The notes under the pieces are model-generated. The model had not been told where the DNA came from, made no database searches, and saw nothing but the letters and a program-made list of their open reading frames with translations. 64,000 bases of DNA. Origin: Prorocentrum cordatum (lineage: Eukaryota > Sar > Dinophyceae > Prorocentrales > Prorocentraceae). Location of the stretch: the NCBI GenBank assembly GCA_963575745.1, contig CAUYUJ010020259.1, positions 288,230 to 352,229 of the forward strand, given 5' to 3'. A program made the position numbers and the translations under genes. Shown one piece after another: positions 31,170 to 41,980 of the stretch (within the stretch, counting starts at the first letter, position 1; each line of letters opens with the position of its first letter).

Positions 31170-31660
31170 CCCAAGACGGCATGAAGGCGGCGCCACGGCG
31201 GCCCTAAGAAGCCGTGCGGAAGGCGAAACAAAAAGCCCCCCAAGCGCTCAAGAGAGCCCGAAGACGGCCCAAGAGGACCCATAGTTCAAGGGACCTCCAG
31301 GGCTGCTCCGCAGGAGCCCAGGGAAACCGCGGGATGGCCCAAACGAGCTCGCAGAAGTGAAGTGACAGCGTTCCTTTTACTTCTCATCCTGCCCACCAGC
31401 ATCAGCAGCATCCTCATCGTCAGCACCATCATCGTTCTCATTTTCCTGCTCGTCATCATCGTCGATATTGTCGTTTTCGTTGTCGTCGTCATCACCATTC
31501 GAATGTCCCCTCCTCGGCCTCGTCATCTTCGTCGCTCTGGAGGCCCCTGGAAGCTCCAGCTGTTTCCAGAAGCTTTCAAGGCCTCCAAGATCACCCCAAG
31601 ACGTCTTGTTAGGCCCATGAGTGGCCCAAGACGGCCCAACAGACCTCCAACATCGCCGTA
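31170..31660 (-). repeat. Family E units on the opposite strand, CAT/CGT array between
   Basis: CCCAAGACGGCCC-type motifs at 31165-31330 and 31590-31650 are the reverse complement of family E. A degenerate CATCATCGT array lies at 31385-31500. Confidence 0.65.
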
Positions 31661-31734
31661 AACGCTGTGCGGCACCCGCTCACGCCACATTCATTAGCTT
31701 GACAGTGTGCTCCCTGTTCTCATCTTCGCGTGTT

Positions 31735-31945
31735 CACCGCCCCCGTCTCTCTCTTTCTCTCTCGCTCTGTCTCTCTCTGTCCCTCCCTCTCCCTCTCTTT
31801 CTGTCCCGCTACTCTGTTTACGGTTGCCGCCAGATTATTTGCGCACTCCATTGTCTAACACATAGTTACTCTCTACTCTCTCTCTCTCTCTCTGCTCCAC
31901 TCTTCTTTGTGCTCTCTGGCAAATACTTTTTTCTCTCTACAATCC
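31735..31945. repeat. (TC)n low-complexity tracts
   Basis: CTCTCT runs near 31745-31805 and 31875-31897. No gene. Confidence 0.85.
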
Positions 31946-32125
31946 ATTATCTCATTCTGACCGCGGTTGCAAAGCCTCGGGGACCTTGTGCTCTCGAACA
32001 CCAGCTCCCCACTCTTCTCTGGTCGACTCAACTCCCTGACCCTGCTAGCTTTTGCAGTGGAAGCCCGGAGGGATCTGGCCACAGCCAACACCTCCTGACC
32101 CCCGGGAGCCTGACAGTGCCAGGTA

Positions 32126-32480
32126 CAGTCGGGGCGCTGCAGAAGGAACCCTTCTCGTTGGGGAGGGGCTCGGTGTTCCTTCATTGTGTCGCAGCTTGCT
32201 TTCGGCTTCCTTTGATTCTTCTGATTGGGTAGTCGAAGTTTAACTGTTGACAAAAAGGGGCCTCGTTCCTTACAGCCGGACCGAGGTATAAGATCGAGGT
32301 CGGTTCGGGGAGGGTACCCTGGTGTTCTTCGTGTTTGTTGGGCGTTCTTTTGCATCCTGGGGAGGGGGCCCTTGTTTGTCCTGTTTGGTTTGGCCAGCGG
32401 GGGGTCTCATGTTCTTGAAGGAGGGTCTTCTGGCCTAGTTTCGACTGTACTTGGGGTTCCCTGGGGTCAACGCCCCGACG
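32126..32480. mobile_element. CAGTCGGGGCG element, compact copy
   Basis: The left end TA|CAGTCGGGGCGCTG and first 150 bp match the 19262 element. The right end GTCAACGCCCCGAC matches that element's right end but has lost the final CTGTA (reads CGGTC). At 355 bp with no array inside, it approximates the ancestral non-autonomous form. Confidence 0.65.
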
Positions 32481-32659
32481 GTCTTCCGGAACGGGGAGCC
32501 CCCGGGAGCCCCCGGGGAGCCCCCGGGAGCCTCTCCGCCGACCGACGCCCGACCCCCTTCGGAGACGCCGGAGCCGAAGGCGCCGAGCACCGGCCGGGGT
32601 GAAGCGCGGCGAGGCGCGCGCACGCAGGGCCGGGCGACAGCGATCGGGGCCTCGTGCCC

Positions 32660-32832
32660 CCAGGCTCCTCCTCCTCCTCCTCCTCCTCCTCCTCCTCCTC
32701 CTCCTCCTCGTCCTCCTCGTCCTCGTCCTCCTCTCCTCCTCGTCCTCCTCGTCCTCGTCCTCCTCGTCCTCGTCCTCCTCCTCCTCCTCCTCCTCCTCCT
32801 CCTCGTCGTCGTCCTCCTCTCCTCCTCCTGTG
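32660..32832. repeat. (CTC)n with CGT interruptions
   Basis: CTCCTC broken by CTCGTC, on a strand poor in A. CCCCGGGAGCC units precede it at 32498-32530. Confidence 0.9.
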
Positions 32833-33194
32833 CCCCCCGTCCGACTCGGCAGTCCGTGTGAGCGCCCTCGCGTGTCCAAGTGCCACCGCGTGTCGGCGAC
32901 GCCAGTCTTTGGGCGTTGCGTGCAGGCGCGCGACGGCGCGGCGGAGTCTTTCAGGCGAGGGCGCTGGGAGGGTGGTGCGGCGGCCGCGATGGGGCACTCC
33001 GACGGCCCAGGGGGAACGCGCAGGGCTCACCCAGAGGGAACCTTTGCGCACGAAGTCTCACGTGGGGGGCAGCCGACAGAGGGGGACGAAAGGGGAGCGA
33101 CAGGGGGAACACAGGATGAGGGACAGCAAGGTACTCGAGCGCACGGGAACCCGCGAACTCGCACCATCAGCATAACACACAGCATCTGGGGTGA

Positions 33195-33470
33195 GTCTTT
33201 TGCTGTGGGGTGAGTCCTGGGGCCGACTTGGAGGGTCTCAGGGCTGTCTTGGGCTCGTCTTTGGGCCTCCTTGGGCCAGTATTGGATTATCTAGGGGCCG
33301 TCTTGGGTTAGTCCTGGGGCATTCTTGGTGAGTGCGACGGCAGGATCGGATAATATGTAAGACCGTATTGAAACGGCCATGGCCCGTCTTGGCCGTTCGT
33401 GCGTCGTCTCGGGGCCTTTGGACGCCTTCCTCAGGGGGTCCTCGGGGGCCTGATGGGCCGCTGAGAGTCC
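33195..33470 (+). repeat. Family E array
   Basis: GGGCCGTCTTGGG-type units with an AT-richer core near 33330-33375. It ends about 165 bp before the QSOX middle exon. Confidence 0.7.
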
Positions 33471-33635
33471 CAGCAACGTCCTGGTAAGGCAGCAGCGTCG
33501 GGATCCGAAACCCAAAGACGCGGAGTCTTGGTGCTCAAAGCAACCCTTTCTTGGGATTGAGTGCCGTAGTTGGTAATCGACGCGTTGAAACGGCCTGGAG
33601 GACGTATACCGCGGCAAGCGTGGTGGCGGATCCAG

Positions 33636-34035
33636 GAGGTCAACCTAGAAGATGGCACCGCGGAGGCACTCGCCAAGGTCATCAATGTGCGGCTCAATGC
33701 CCACCTAGACCCTTCGAAGACTTCGAGGGAGCAAATCATGCCGCTGATGTATCTCAAGGATGGGAAGCCGATGAAGCCTGCGACTGGGCTGGTTCTTTCA
33801 CCCAAATCGGCAGACACTTGGGATATGCAGCTGGCGGTGGCTCTGTTCATCCGCGGCGCCATGTCGCGGAACACCTTCGCTCCTTCGGGCAGGCAACCGC
33901 CATGGTTGAGGCTCGACGGCGGCAACAAGCAGGCCCTCGTGAATTTCGTTGGAGTGCTTGCCGAGCGTTTCCCCGAGGCGTCAGCAGCCAGGGGCTCGCC
34001 CTGCAAGGCGTCCCTCAAGGCCTTGCACCAGAGGA
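33636..34035 (+). CDS. QSOX: QSOX, middle exon: helix-rich region
   Basis: After an AG at 33634-33635 the frame reads EVNLEDGTAEALAKVINVRL, later WDMQLAVALFIRGAMSRNTF, then LDGGNKQALVNFVGVLAERF and PCKASLKALHQ. This matches the helix-rich region of QSOX: an Asp/Glu-Ala pair opening the first helix, then AL-x2-FV-x2-LA-x2-FP. It lies between the thioredoxin and Erv exons on the same strand, as the family order demands. The downstream donor is not obvious; dinoflagellate introns may use GC or GA donors. A small extra exon between 28.0 and 33.6 kb cannot be excluded. Confidence 0.75.
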
Positions 34036-34340
34036 GGGCGGCGCGCAGAAAGGGGGGGTGGAGCGAGGGGTGGTGGCCTTCTGCAGAAGGCAGAGGGCCT
34101 TCTCAGAAGCCATCCGACCTTCTGTCAAGCCTCGTTGGATTCGAAGTACCCACAGCGGCATAGACATAATTTCTCGGAGGTCCGCGCGGACCTCCGATAC
34201 ATTATGCTTGTGCCATCTTTGTGTTTCCCTGCGGAACTCTCCGAGCCCTTGTGAGAGTCCCCGAGCCCTTGTGAGAGTCCACGTGCTCTCTCACAAGGTC
34301 ACCTCCTTTGCGCCCCCCCCCTCTGCGCGCTGCCGTCGAG

Positions 34341-34983
34341 GATGCTCACGGACTTCAACTCCCTGGGGCGCTGGGACAAGGACGGCGTGGGCACCAAAAT
34401 CTTCAAGCTCGATCCCGACAAGCTGGAGAAAGAGTGGCAGCTCTGCGGCACGAACTGGGCGGACTATTCGAAGGGATGGAGCAGCTGCCGCGGCACGTGG
34501 CCAGGCAAGCGCGGCTTCACCTGTGGGCTTTGGAGCACTTTCCACTCCGTCGCGGCGCGCTCGGACGACAAGTCCGCCGCGCACGATACCGAGGCGCTGC
34601 GGCAGGCGGTCCTGAAGTTCTTCGACTGCGACGACTGCCGGCACCACTTCTCCACCATCGCGGTCAAGCCCAAGGACACGGCGACCAAGGCCGCGGCGCA
34701 GCTCTGGTGGTGGCAGGCGCACAACAACGTGAACATGCGCGTGCTCGGTATCGAGCAGCGCTACCAGGACGGCGACCCGAGCTTCCCCAAGGTGCAGTGG
34801 CCGACTCAGGCGCAGTGCCCAGGGTGCTGGCTTCAGGCATCTCCTGGCAGTCTGCTCTCCGTCTCGCGCCGAGGCGCTGGCGCGCAGGCCACCCTCGCCA
34901 CGACAGATGCGCCCGCTTCGGGCGAGGCCTGGGTGTGGAACGCCAACGAGGTGACGGGCTTCTTGGAGCGCTTCTACGGCTGA
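34341..34983 (+). CDS. QSOX: QSOX, last exon: Erv/ALR FAD-dependent oxidase domain
   Basis: Preceded by a C-rich tract and AG at 34339-34340. Counted from the Met at 34342, the domain shows RGFTCGLWSTFHSVA (residues 57-71), active-site CDDC at 96-99, the FAD-contacting WWWQAHNNVN (122-131) and the second CPGC at 159-162. These are all hallmark residues of Erv/ALR oxidases. Stop TGA is at 34981-34983. No transmembrane helix follows, unlike animal QSOX1 long forms, so the enzyme should be soluble in the secretory pathway or secreted. The frame is open and undamaged. Confidence 0.85.
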
Positions 34984-35131
34984 CTTCTCCCGTGTGCCTA
35001 GACATGCTGTTGTGCATGCCTAGGCATGCTGCAGTCGATGCTTAGGCTGATGCCTCCTCCTATCAGGCGCACCGTCTGAGTCGAGGTCAGAGTTTCTCGC
35101 TCCTTCCCATTTCGCCGTTCGCGCCTCCCGC

Positions 35132-35260
35132 ATGCCGCTGCCACCAACGACGGCGGCGGCGGCGGCGACGACGACGACGTCGGCCGCTCTCGGGGAGGAG
35201 TTCAAGCCCGACCCAGAGGTCGCGCGCTTCGCCGTCATGAGGCTCGTCCCCCAGCGACCC
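35132..35260 (+). CDS. Possible first exon, unrecognised
   Basis: ATG at 35132 opens a frame with an Ala/Thr tract encoded by GCG/ACG repeats, then SAALGEEFKPDPEVARFAVM and RLVPQRPFW. Protein-like composition after the repeat. No family recognised, and the 3' limit is unknown. Confidence 0.3.
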
Positions 35261-35519
35261 TTCTGGCTATGCTGGGCGGCGGCGGCGACGGCAGCGGCGA
35301 CGACGGCGATCGAGACCTCTAGCGACCCGAAAAGTAGTACCAGACTTTTTCCCGCCAGTTTTCAGTTCCTGGGTCTTGTTCCTGGGCCCCTCCGCCAACA
35401 ACAGCCGAGAAAAAATCCCAGCCCCTGGGAAGGGGTTGCGAGCTTCAGGGGGGTAAAGGGCTCCAGAGGCGAGCGAGTGGAACAAACAGAGCCGTCGGAA
35501 GTCCAGGGAAGGTTGGGAC

Positions 35520-35543
35520 GACGATGTCGACGATGACGACGAT

Positions 35544-35616
<73 letters not shown>

Positions 35617-35680
35617 CGGGGACGGCGGTGGCGGCGGGTATGGCGGTGGCGGCGGCAGCGACGGCGGCGGCGGAGGTGGC
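35520..35680. repeat. GAC / GGC trinucleotide array
   Basis: GACGAC units change to GGCGGC near 35588 and end just before the family C element. Confidence 0.9.
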
Positions 35681-35690
35681 CGCAGCGCTC

Positions 35691-35884
35691 GAAGAACAAA
35701 CAACGGCATAAGCATAAACTTTAATTGGCGCTCCGCGCGGGTTTCTTGGATCTGCGCTGGGGACCCCTGGCGGCGCCTCCGGCGCCGCCCCTGGCGCGCT
35801 CCGCGCCCCAGGGAGGTGGGCCCTGCTCAGATCCAAGACATCCGCGCGGGCCTCCAAACGTTTATGCCTATGCCGTGCTTCTTC
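35691..35884. mobile_element. Family C MITE, copy 2
   Basis: Starts GAAGAACAAACAACGGCATA and ends TATGCCGTGCTTCTTC. The arms of about 58 bp are reverse complements with few mismatches, and the interior is GC-palindromic like copy 1 at 18251. Confidence 0.85.
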
Positions 35885-35901
35885 CTCTGGCCCCGCAGGC
35901 C

Positions 35902-35996
35902 CCGCCCTGTGACCCTGCCGGAGCTCCTGTCATGCCTGGAGCCCTGGCGAGCGGCCAAGTTCATTCAGGCTGCGCGCGGCTCTTTCTGCATTCCGG
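35902..35996 (+). CDS. Possible exon before a strong GTGAGC donor
   Basis: CCCCGCAG lies before 35902 and ATTCCG|GTGAGCAC at 35996/35997. One frame reads PVTLPELLSCLEPWRAAKFI then QAARGSFCIP. The splice signals are good; the domain is not recognised. It may precede the FAH-like exon at 36123. Confidence 0.4.
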
Positions 35997-36122
35997 TGAG
36001 CACGTGGTGGGCGCGGCCGCTGCGGTCGGCGTTCCGGGGGAGCCCGCTTGCTCCGGCCAGAGTTGGGGCCCCAGAGAGGCCCCCCAAAACCTCGCGTGAC
36101 CCGCTTTCGTCTACGTGTGCAG

Positions 36123-36260
36123 CCCCGGCGTCAAGAGTTTGGAAACTTTGCTGTAGGATTTGGTGTCGCTGTCAATCTTCGCCTTCGCAAGGAGCTCCAG
36201 TGTTCCAAGGGACTCCCTTGGACCATCGGGGAAGACAATTCCGTTAGACCCCCGCTGTGA
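36123..36260 (+). CDS. Fumarylacetoacetate hydrolase-family-like exon (partial)
   Basis: After CGTGTGCAG the frame reads EFGNFAVGFGVAVNLRLRKE, LQCSKGLPWTIGEDNS and a stop at 36258. The spacing and the KGLPWTI block match FAHD1-type acylpyruvate hydrolases, where a YV-x-GY-x-L-x-D-x-T-A-R strand precedes KKGLPWT-x-AK. The usual catalytic-site Asp and the TAR triplet are replaced (Asn, RLR), and the chain stops early. This is either a fragment or an exon whose donor lies just after KGLPWTI. Confidence 0.45.
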   Translation, partial: PRRQEFGNFAVGFGVAVNLRLRKELQCSKGLPWTIGEDNSVRPPL

Positions 36261-36544
36261 AACTATTTTTTGTGCGTGTTGTAGCATGGTATCATTTGGA
36301 CTAGGAGGAGCAGAACGGCGAGGAGGGTTGTCATGGGTGGCGATGAGTAGGCAGGATGAAAGTGCTTGTCAGCGTGTCAGCAGTGAGTTCGTGCATCGGT
36401 GTGCGCAATTTATGGGACGCAATCTACGTCTACTTGGTGCAATCGATGTCCAGTAAGTGAAGTTGAGTATTACCGCATCCGCGCATGACCACCTCCAATG
36501 CTCGTTGAAGCATCCAGCCTACCCACAAGTTGTTGGCAAAACAT

Positions 36545-37141
36545 CAGCTGGGCACGATGGTCGGAACGATGTCGACGACGCCGATGGTGATGGTGATGGC
36601 ACTGATGGTGATGACAATGAAGGTGGCAACCATGACGCTGGCGATGATTCTGATTATGTTAACGATGGTGCTGACGCTGATGATGATGATCCTGCTGCAG
36701 ATGACGACGATGCTGCTGCTGATGATGATGATGATGGTGATGATGATGACGACGATGACGATGACGATGACGATGGTGACGATGATGATAACGACGACGA
36801 TGACGATGAGGATGATGATGATGACGATGATGATGCTGCTGCTGATGATGATGATGATGGTGATGGCCATGATGCTGATGATGATGACGACGACGGCGAT
36901 GGCAATGGCGACGATGATCATGGGGATGATTATTATGATGGCAATGCTGATGATGACGATGATGATGATGACAGTGCTGATGCTGCTGATGATAGTGCAT
37001 GTTGTTGGGTATCTCATACTTGTAAATCAGGCTGATGACGGTGATGGAGACGAGGATGATGATGATGCTGCTCATGATGATGATGCTGCTACTAGTGATG
37101 ACGGTAATGATGATTCGGATGATGCTGATGATTGTGACGAC

Positions 37142-37220
<79 letters not shown>

Positions 37221-37274
37221 CGGATGATGATGATGATGATGATGATGATGAGGATGAGGATGAGGATGAGGATG

Positions 37275-37331
<57 letters not shown>

Positions 37332-37375
37332 TTGCTGCTGATGATGATGATGATCATCATGGTGATGATGATGGT
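36545..37375. repeat. GAT/GAC/GCT array, about 830 bp
   Basis: Imperfect GATGATGAC to 37130, a nearly pure (GAT)n at 37140-37220, then GAGGAT and GAT to 37330. Asp-rich and Met-rich open frames follow from this and are not evidence of a gene. Confidence 0.95.
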
Positions 37376-37469
37376 GACAGCCTCCGCGCGATCGAGCCTT
37401 TTCAGCGACGGCACGGGGGCGAGGACAGCTGCAGGAGAGAGCCATGTGCGTCCCGGGCCACGCTGAAGG

Positions 37470-40429
37470 CGGGCCTCACGGGTGTGGCGAGAGGCATGGC
37501 GCCGTCTCATCTTCTGCGGCTGGTGGGCTTCAACCCGCTCTTCGCATCCACGGCCTTGCGCCTGTCGGAGCTCGCCCTTGCAGCTCCAAACACGGACGGG
37601 CTGATCTTAGTGGGTACGAATGCAGCGAGTAGGAGTGGAAATGGGATTCTTAGACAAAGAGTGGAAGGCAGACTCGTGGTGGAGGCAGGAATCCAGCCAG
37701 GACATTTCGCAAATCGACATGCAGACTGCAGCATCATGCTGGGCAATGGGGGTTCAAGACGAACACATGCGCAGGACGTGGGCATCACCGAAAGGAGCAG
37801 AGGAGCGAGCGCTGGCGATCAGGGTAAAGAAGGGCTGCCTTGACGTAGTCTACGGAGCGATGTACTTCCCAGTTCAGCCTACGGACAGTGTTAAGACGGG
37901 GGCCTACAACAAATGTGCCAAGGTGTTGACACACTGGTGGGGACAGGTGTTACGAGATATTCCACAGCGCGCTCTGCCATACTTCTTCGCGGACAGCAGC
38001 GACGGGATCGGACCTTCGAAGTTGGATGGCGTATGGCAGCAGATGCATTCAGAAGGACTGGGTGATATAGTGACAAGGGAGCGGCGCAGGGGGGGTGCAG
38101 GGGAACTTATCAGGCAGGTGCTAGACGAGCAGTAGTTGGCGGTGCCCACACCATTTGGGAACCGAGAGGAACCGACTTTCTATGCGAGTGGCAAGGGCGG
38201 CCGACCAGGAGGGTCCTGTACGACCGACTACTTCTATGTGCCGCAGGGATATCTAGAGAGAGCTAAACAGGCGCATGTGTTTCGGGATATGTGGAGACGC
38301 GTCCAGGCCATCAAGGGCACACCACCACGAGACCACTTGCCGATACTTTTGGAGATAATTTGCGAGAAACATGCGGGCGAGAAGAACATCGCCCAGGACA
38401 GACGAAGGTGCGACGCTACGGCGATGATGAACGCTATTACTCATGGAATTGGGAAGACTGAGTTTGTTGCAGATGTGGCCGCTGAGTTCGCAGCGAGGGA
38501 GGATCAATTTCAACAACACATTGCAGAAAGGGTCACCCGATCACTATTTCGAGCTGATCGAGGACACGCTGTTCAAAGTAGGCTACAAACACTCCTCGGT
38601 TACAGGGGAGCGCAGGGACAGGAGGGATGGAGGGGCAGGCGGGAGACCAGATGCTGTTCAAAAACGTGCTATTCCATGGTATCTTACTGATGAGAAGAAC
38701 TAACTTGGCACCTCTGTACTGGCACAGAAGCAAGGCGGTGGGATTAGACAAGCAAAATGGAAAGGCGGCAGCAGCAGGACGACGTGTTATCCATTGTCTG
38801 GCCAGTATTGGGGAAGCTTTCTGCTCGAAGAAAGTAACTTCCACTGCGTTGCCGCAGGACTACGGATTCGTGCGCGGACGACGGCGAGAGGGAGCGATCA
38901 TGGCATCTCAGGTGCTCAGTTGGCGTCCGGAGCATGGGGGATGGAGCTTTGCGGTCGCGATGAACGACCTCCCGAATCCTTTCGCCTCGGTGAGTCGGCA
39001 GGCGATGGACAAGTCAGCTGAGGAGAACACGGACATGCAGGGTGAGGACTTGTGCAAGCAGAGGCACATAGACATGGTCGTAGACTTGCCTGCGCCAGAG
39101 GGGGCCCGCGCAGTTGAGATCGGCGACGGCTTGATGATGGGCGGCCCCTTCAGTGTGGACTCATTCGCCGCCTCCTTTTGCGGAGCCTACGGAGCGATGG
39201 GCCACCCGACTACGAGAGACACAACCGGCGGCGAACCTCCTGGTTTGCAAGTGGGAAGTTATGCCGAACATCGATCTCGGGCTTCACCAGTATGCGGGCG
39301 ACCTCAGCAGGCACCACCTCGTGGCCATAGGGGCGGCGATGAGAGACATGGTGGGCGCGCTGAGGGCGGCTGATGACGAGCTCGACACGGCGCTCGGGGC
39401 AGTGGGCATGAGGCAGAACAGGGAGAAGCAGGTCACGGGCGTATTTCTACAGGGGACGGGCTCCACGGATTGCACGAAGCGGTTGAAGCTGACGGGCCAG
39501 GGCTTGCACGGCATCCAGGGCGAGCTCAACGACGCCGCGAGGTACCTGGGCCCCCATGCCACCCCTATGTGCACGGCAGAGTTCGAGATCCCGAGGCGGT
39601 GTGAGGCGGCAAGGGCAGCTTTCTAATGCATGGGCGCGTCCTGGAGCTTATCTACACCATGGCGCTGGAAGAGAGTTGTATTTTCAAGGAGCAGTGATGG
39701 GGGCAATCCTGTCGGGCATGGAGTGCTTCGTACTCTCTGAGGCTCAACGCCGGCGGCTCGACCTTTGCCTTGCAAAGCGTGGGCGAATTGCGATGGCAGG
39801 CGGCGCCGCTAGGTGGCTCGACGACGGCAGCGTGAAGAGCATGGCGACGGAGCAGGTGCTGGCGCACTGGGGACTGGCGGACACGAAGACGGAGTTACTG
39901 GTGCGCAGGCTGAGGTGGTAGGCTTGACGGCCATGGCATCATGCGCAGCTGCTCCCCACGCTATTCGCGGATCTACCTGGCACCAACGCGGCCGCGCCTT
40001 GCACTGTCGAGGGGCTGTCGCAGTCGGCATCTCCATTGGCAGTTCGGATTGGGACGGCCATCTTGGAGGCGGTCAATTCGATGGAGGACGGCGCTGGCAT
40101 TCTCGAGGAGATCGGCAGGGCACCGTGGAAGCTTGAGGCCGACTGAGACTTGGCTAAACAGTTCGTGGGTCTGGATTTCGCCAGGGTGCGCGCGAGCAGA
40201 ACTGCAGTGCCCGCCCCACCTGCTGGAGCTCAGCAGGCAGAACAGCGGGCGGAACAAACGGGTACCGATTGCGACGGACGATGACCTGAACAACATTTTC
40301 GTGTGCGGAGTCAGGCACGAGGACGGCAGCGTTTGCAAGGGGCGGTTCCCGACGCGAAGGCATTTGCTTCACAGCCAGCGTGGTGCGCGTGACGTTCGTA
40401 ACCTTTGCCATGAACTGGCCAGCAACTGA
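37470..40429 (+). pseudogene. Second-clade LINE ORF2: endonuclease, RT and C-terminal finger, frameshifted
   Basis: Pieces in order: endonuclease N-part (LFASTALRLSELALAAPNTD, 37535-37595); core (LAIRVKKGCLDVVYGAMYFP; ALPYFFADSSDGIG); its end (SCTTDYFYV and RDHLPILLEI, 38215-38350); RT fingers (LYWHRSKAVGLDKQNGKA, 38717-38770); YGFVRGRRREGAIM; DDL-region NIDLGLHQYAGDLS (39257-39298, active YADD altered to YAGD); post-RT segment WGLADTKTELLVRRLRW (39867-39917); and C-terminal finger FVCGVRHEDGSVCKGRF (40299-40349). At least five frame changes make it a pseudogene. It belongs to a different LINE type from the 3.1 kb element, because it lacks RNase H. Confidence 0.8.
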
Positions 40430-40836
40430 CCAGCGTATTGTCTGCGATCGGGTATTCGCGGGTCAGAGATCAGCAGCGAAGCACCTGGAGAGGAGTGTGC
40501 AGAGGGGGTGGCGCGGACGGTGCGAGAGCAGAGCTATTCGGGCACTGTGAGTTCCTGTTTCGTTTTCGTGCGACTTATGCGAGTTTGAGGGCGAGAGCTG
40601 GGGCGACTTGAGGAGGCGCTCAGGCTCGAGCCATCTCCCTTGGCAAGTCACTGTGGATAGACCTGGACAGCTGCGCGATGGCGGACGGCATCGGGGTGTC
40701 AGGCTGGTCGAGGCGAGGTGCGGACCCGACGTCGGCCCTTGGATCGGGGGCGCAGCCGCCCTAGGAGAAGAAGCCGAAGGGCAGGGGTGGCGGCGACGGC
40801 GGGAATCATGGAGGTTGAGGCAAGTGCGCGGGAGGC

Positions 40837-41484
40837 ATGGCCGACCTGTGCAGGGCGACGGCGAAGCTCTCCAGGGCGACGGCGAGGCAGGTGGCGGCGC
40901 TGGAGGCGTGCGTCTACGACGGCGCGGCAGTCAGCGAGGCCGTGGGCATGCTGGGCGAGGAGCTGGTGCAAGGAGGACAAGAGTACGATGCGGAGAGCAA
41001 AGGGGTGAAGGCCAGGCAGACCAAGGGCGGGGCAGTGGACTTCAAGACGCGAGGCAGCCCACGCATCCGTCTCTACTGCAAGGCGCTCCTCTGGGCGATC
41101 AAGCGGACGGGGCCACAAGGGGGGCAGGCCGCCCAGAACGCGACGGTGCACATTATGCCCATTCAGTCCTGGAAGGAGCAAGTGATGGCGAGGTCCCCCA
41201 AGCAGCTGGAGAGCGACTGCCTCCAGTTCCGCTACCGCGAGAGCAGGGCGGGCGAGGGTGAGGAGGAGAAGCGCGGCGTGATGTCGATGGCCTTCGCGAA
41301 GCAGGGCGCGGGCTCAGTGGCGGGGCCGACCTTGTGGACCTGCGCGAGGACCTGGAGGCGGACGAGGTGCTCGCGGGCGCGGCTCCAAGGGGGCCGCGCG
41401 AACGAGAGACGTCGAGGTGCCTGGCGGCGGTGGCGGGAAAGGCAAAGGCCTGAGCGGACTGGAGTGCAGAGCGAGGCTGCGTGA
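40837..41484 (+). CDS. LINE ORF1-like protein
   Basis: MADLCRATAKLSRATARQVA then ALEACVYDGAAVSEAVGMLG resembles the helical start of dinoflagellate LINE ORF1 proteins paired with the RT type at 37.5-40.4 kb (a KLA-x-A/R-x-L pattern). The Lys/Arg-rich end would suit RNA binding. It lies downstream of that ORF2, not upstream, so it is more likely the start of another copy inserted head-to-tail. In-frame stops precede 40837, so the N-terminus may be lost. Confidence 0.4.
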   Translation: MADLCRATAKLSRATARQVAALEACVYDGAAVSEAVGMLGEELVQGGQEYDAESKGVKARQTKGGAVDFKTRGSPRIRLYCKALLWAIKRTGPQGGQAAQNATVHIMPIQSWKEQVMARSPKQLESDCLQFRYRESRAGEGEEEKRGVMSMAFAKQGAGSVAGPTLWTCARTWRRTRCSRARLQGGRANERRRGAWRRWRERQRPERTGVQSEAA

Positions 41485-41980
41485 TTTGATTGAGCGGGGG
41501 TTTGCCCCGCCGGGTGCGCTGCCGCGCTGCCTGGAAGTGCGGGAGGGCGGGGTCGCAGTCGGAATGGTCGTGGTCGTGGGAGGGCGGGGAAAGGGCAAGG
41601 CGAGGGCCGGCCAGGGCAGGAGTGGCTTGGGTCACCTCGCAGGGGCTGTGGGCGGGAGCTGCTGGGCGGATGCCGTTCGGGGCCCGACTATCAACGCCTG
41701 CCCGAGGCCGCGGTGAGGTGAGCTGAGCTATGAGTTTCGGAGGGCGGTCCTCCGAAGTGGGGCGCCCACCTGGCTGCGTGCCGACACTGGTGGGCCGCCC
41801 TGCATGGAGACAGCGCGGGCCTGGGCCCGAGTGGCCAGGCCTCGGGGAAAATTAAAAAAAAACAAATAAGCAACAACAGCATTTTTCCGTCCGCTCGCGA
41901 AAAGCGATGCTCCGAGGCCCTGGTATTCCAGGAGCCCCCCTCTAGAAGACCGCCTCCTGTGGAGCTATTCGGTTCGATTC
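41485..41980. other. No gene seen
   Basis: GC-rich DNA without domain-bearing frames, ending in a short A-rich segment at 41850-41885. The A-rich segment could be a 3' tail of the element to its left. Confidence 0.4.

Larger units (their letters stand above)
28002..33635 (+). other. Large QSOX intron filled with repeats
   Basis: The 5.6 kb between the thioredoxin and helix-rich exons has GT...AG limits and holds only repeats and low-complexity DNA in my reading. These include family E arrays on both strands, a long hairpin, a 102-bp tandem duplication and a CAGTCGGGGCG element. A small hidden exon is possible. Confidence 0.6.
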
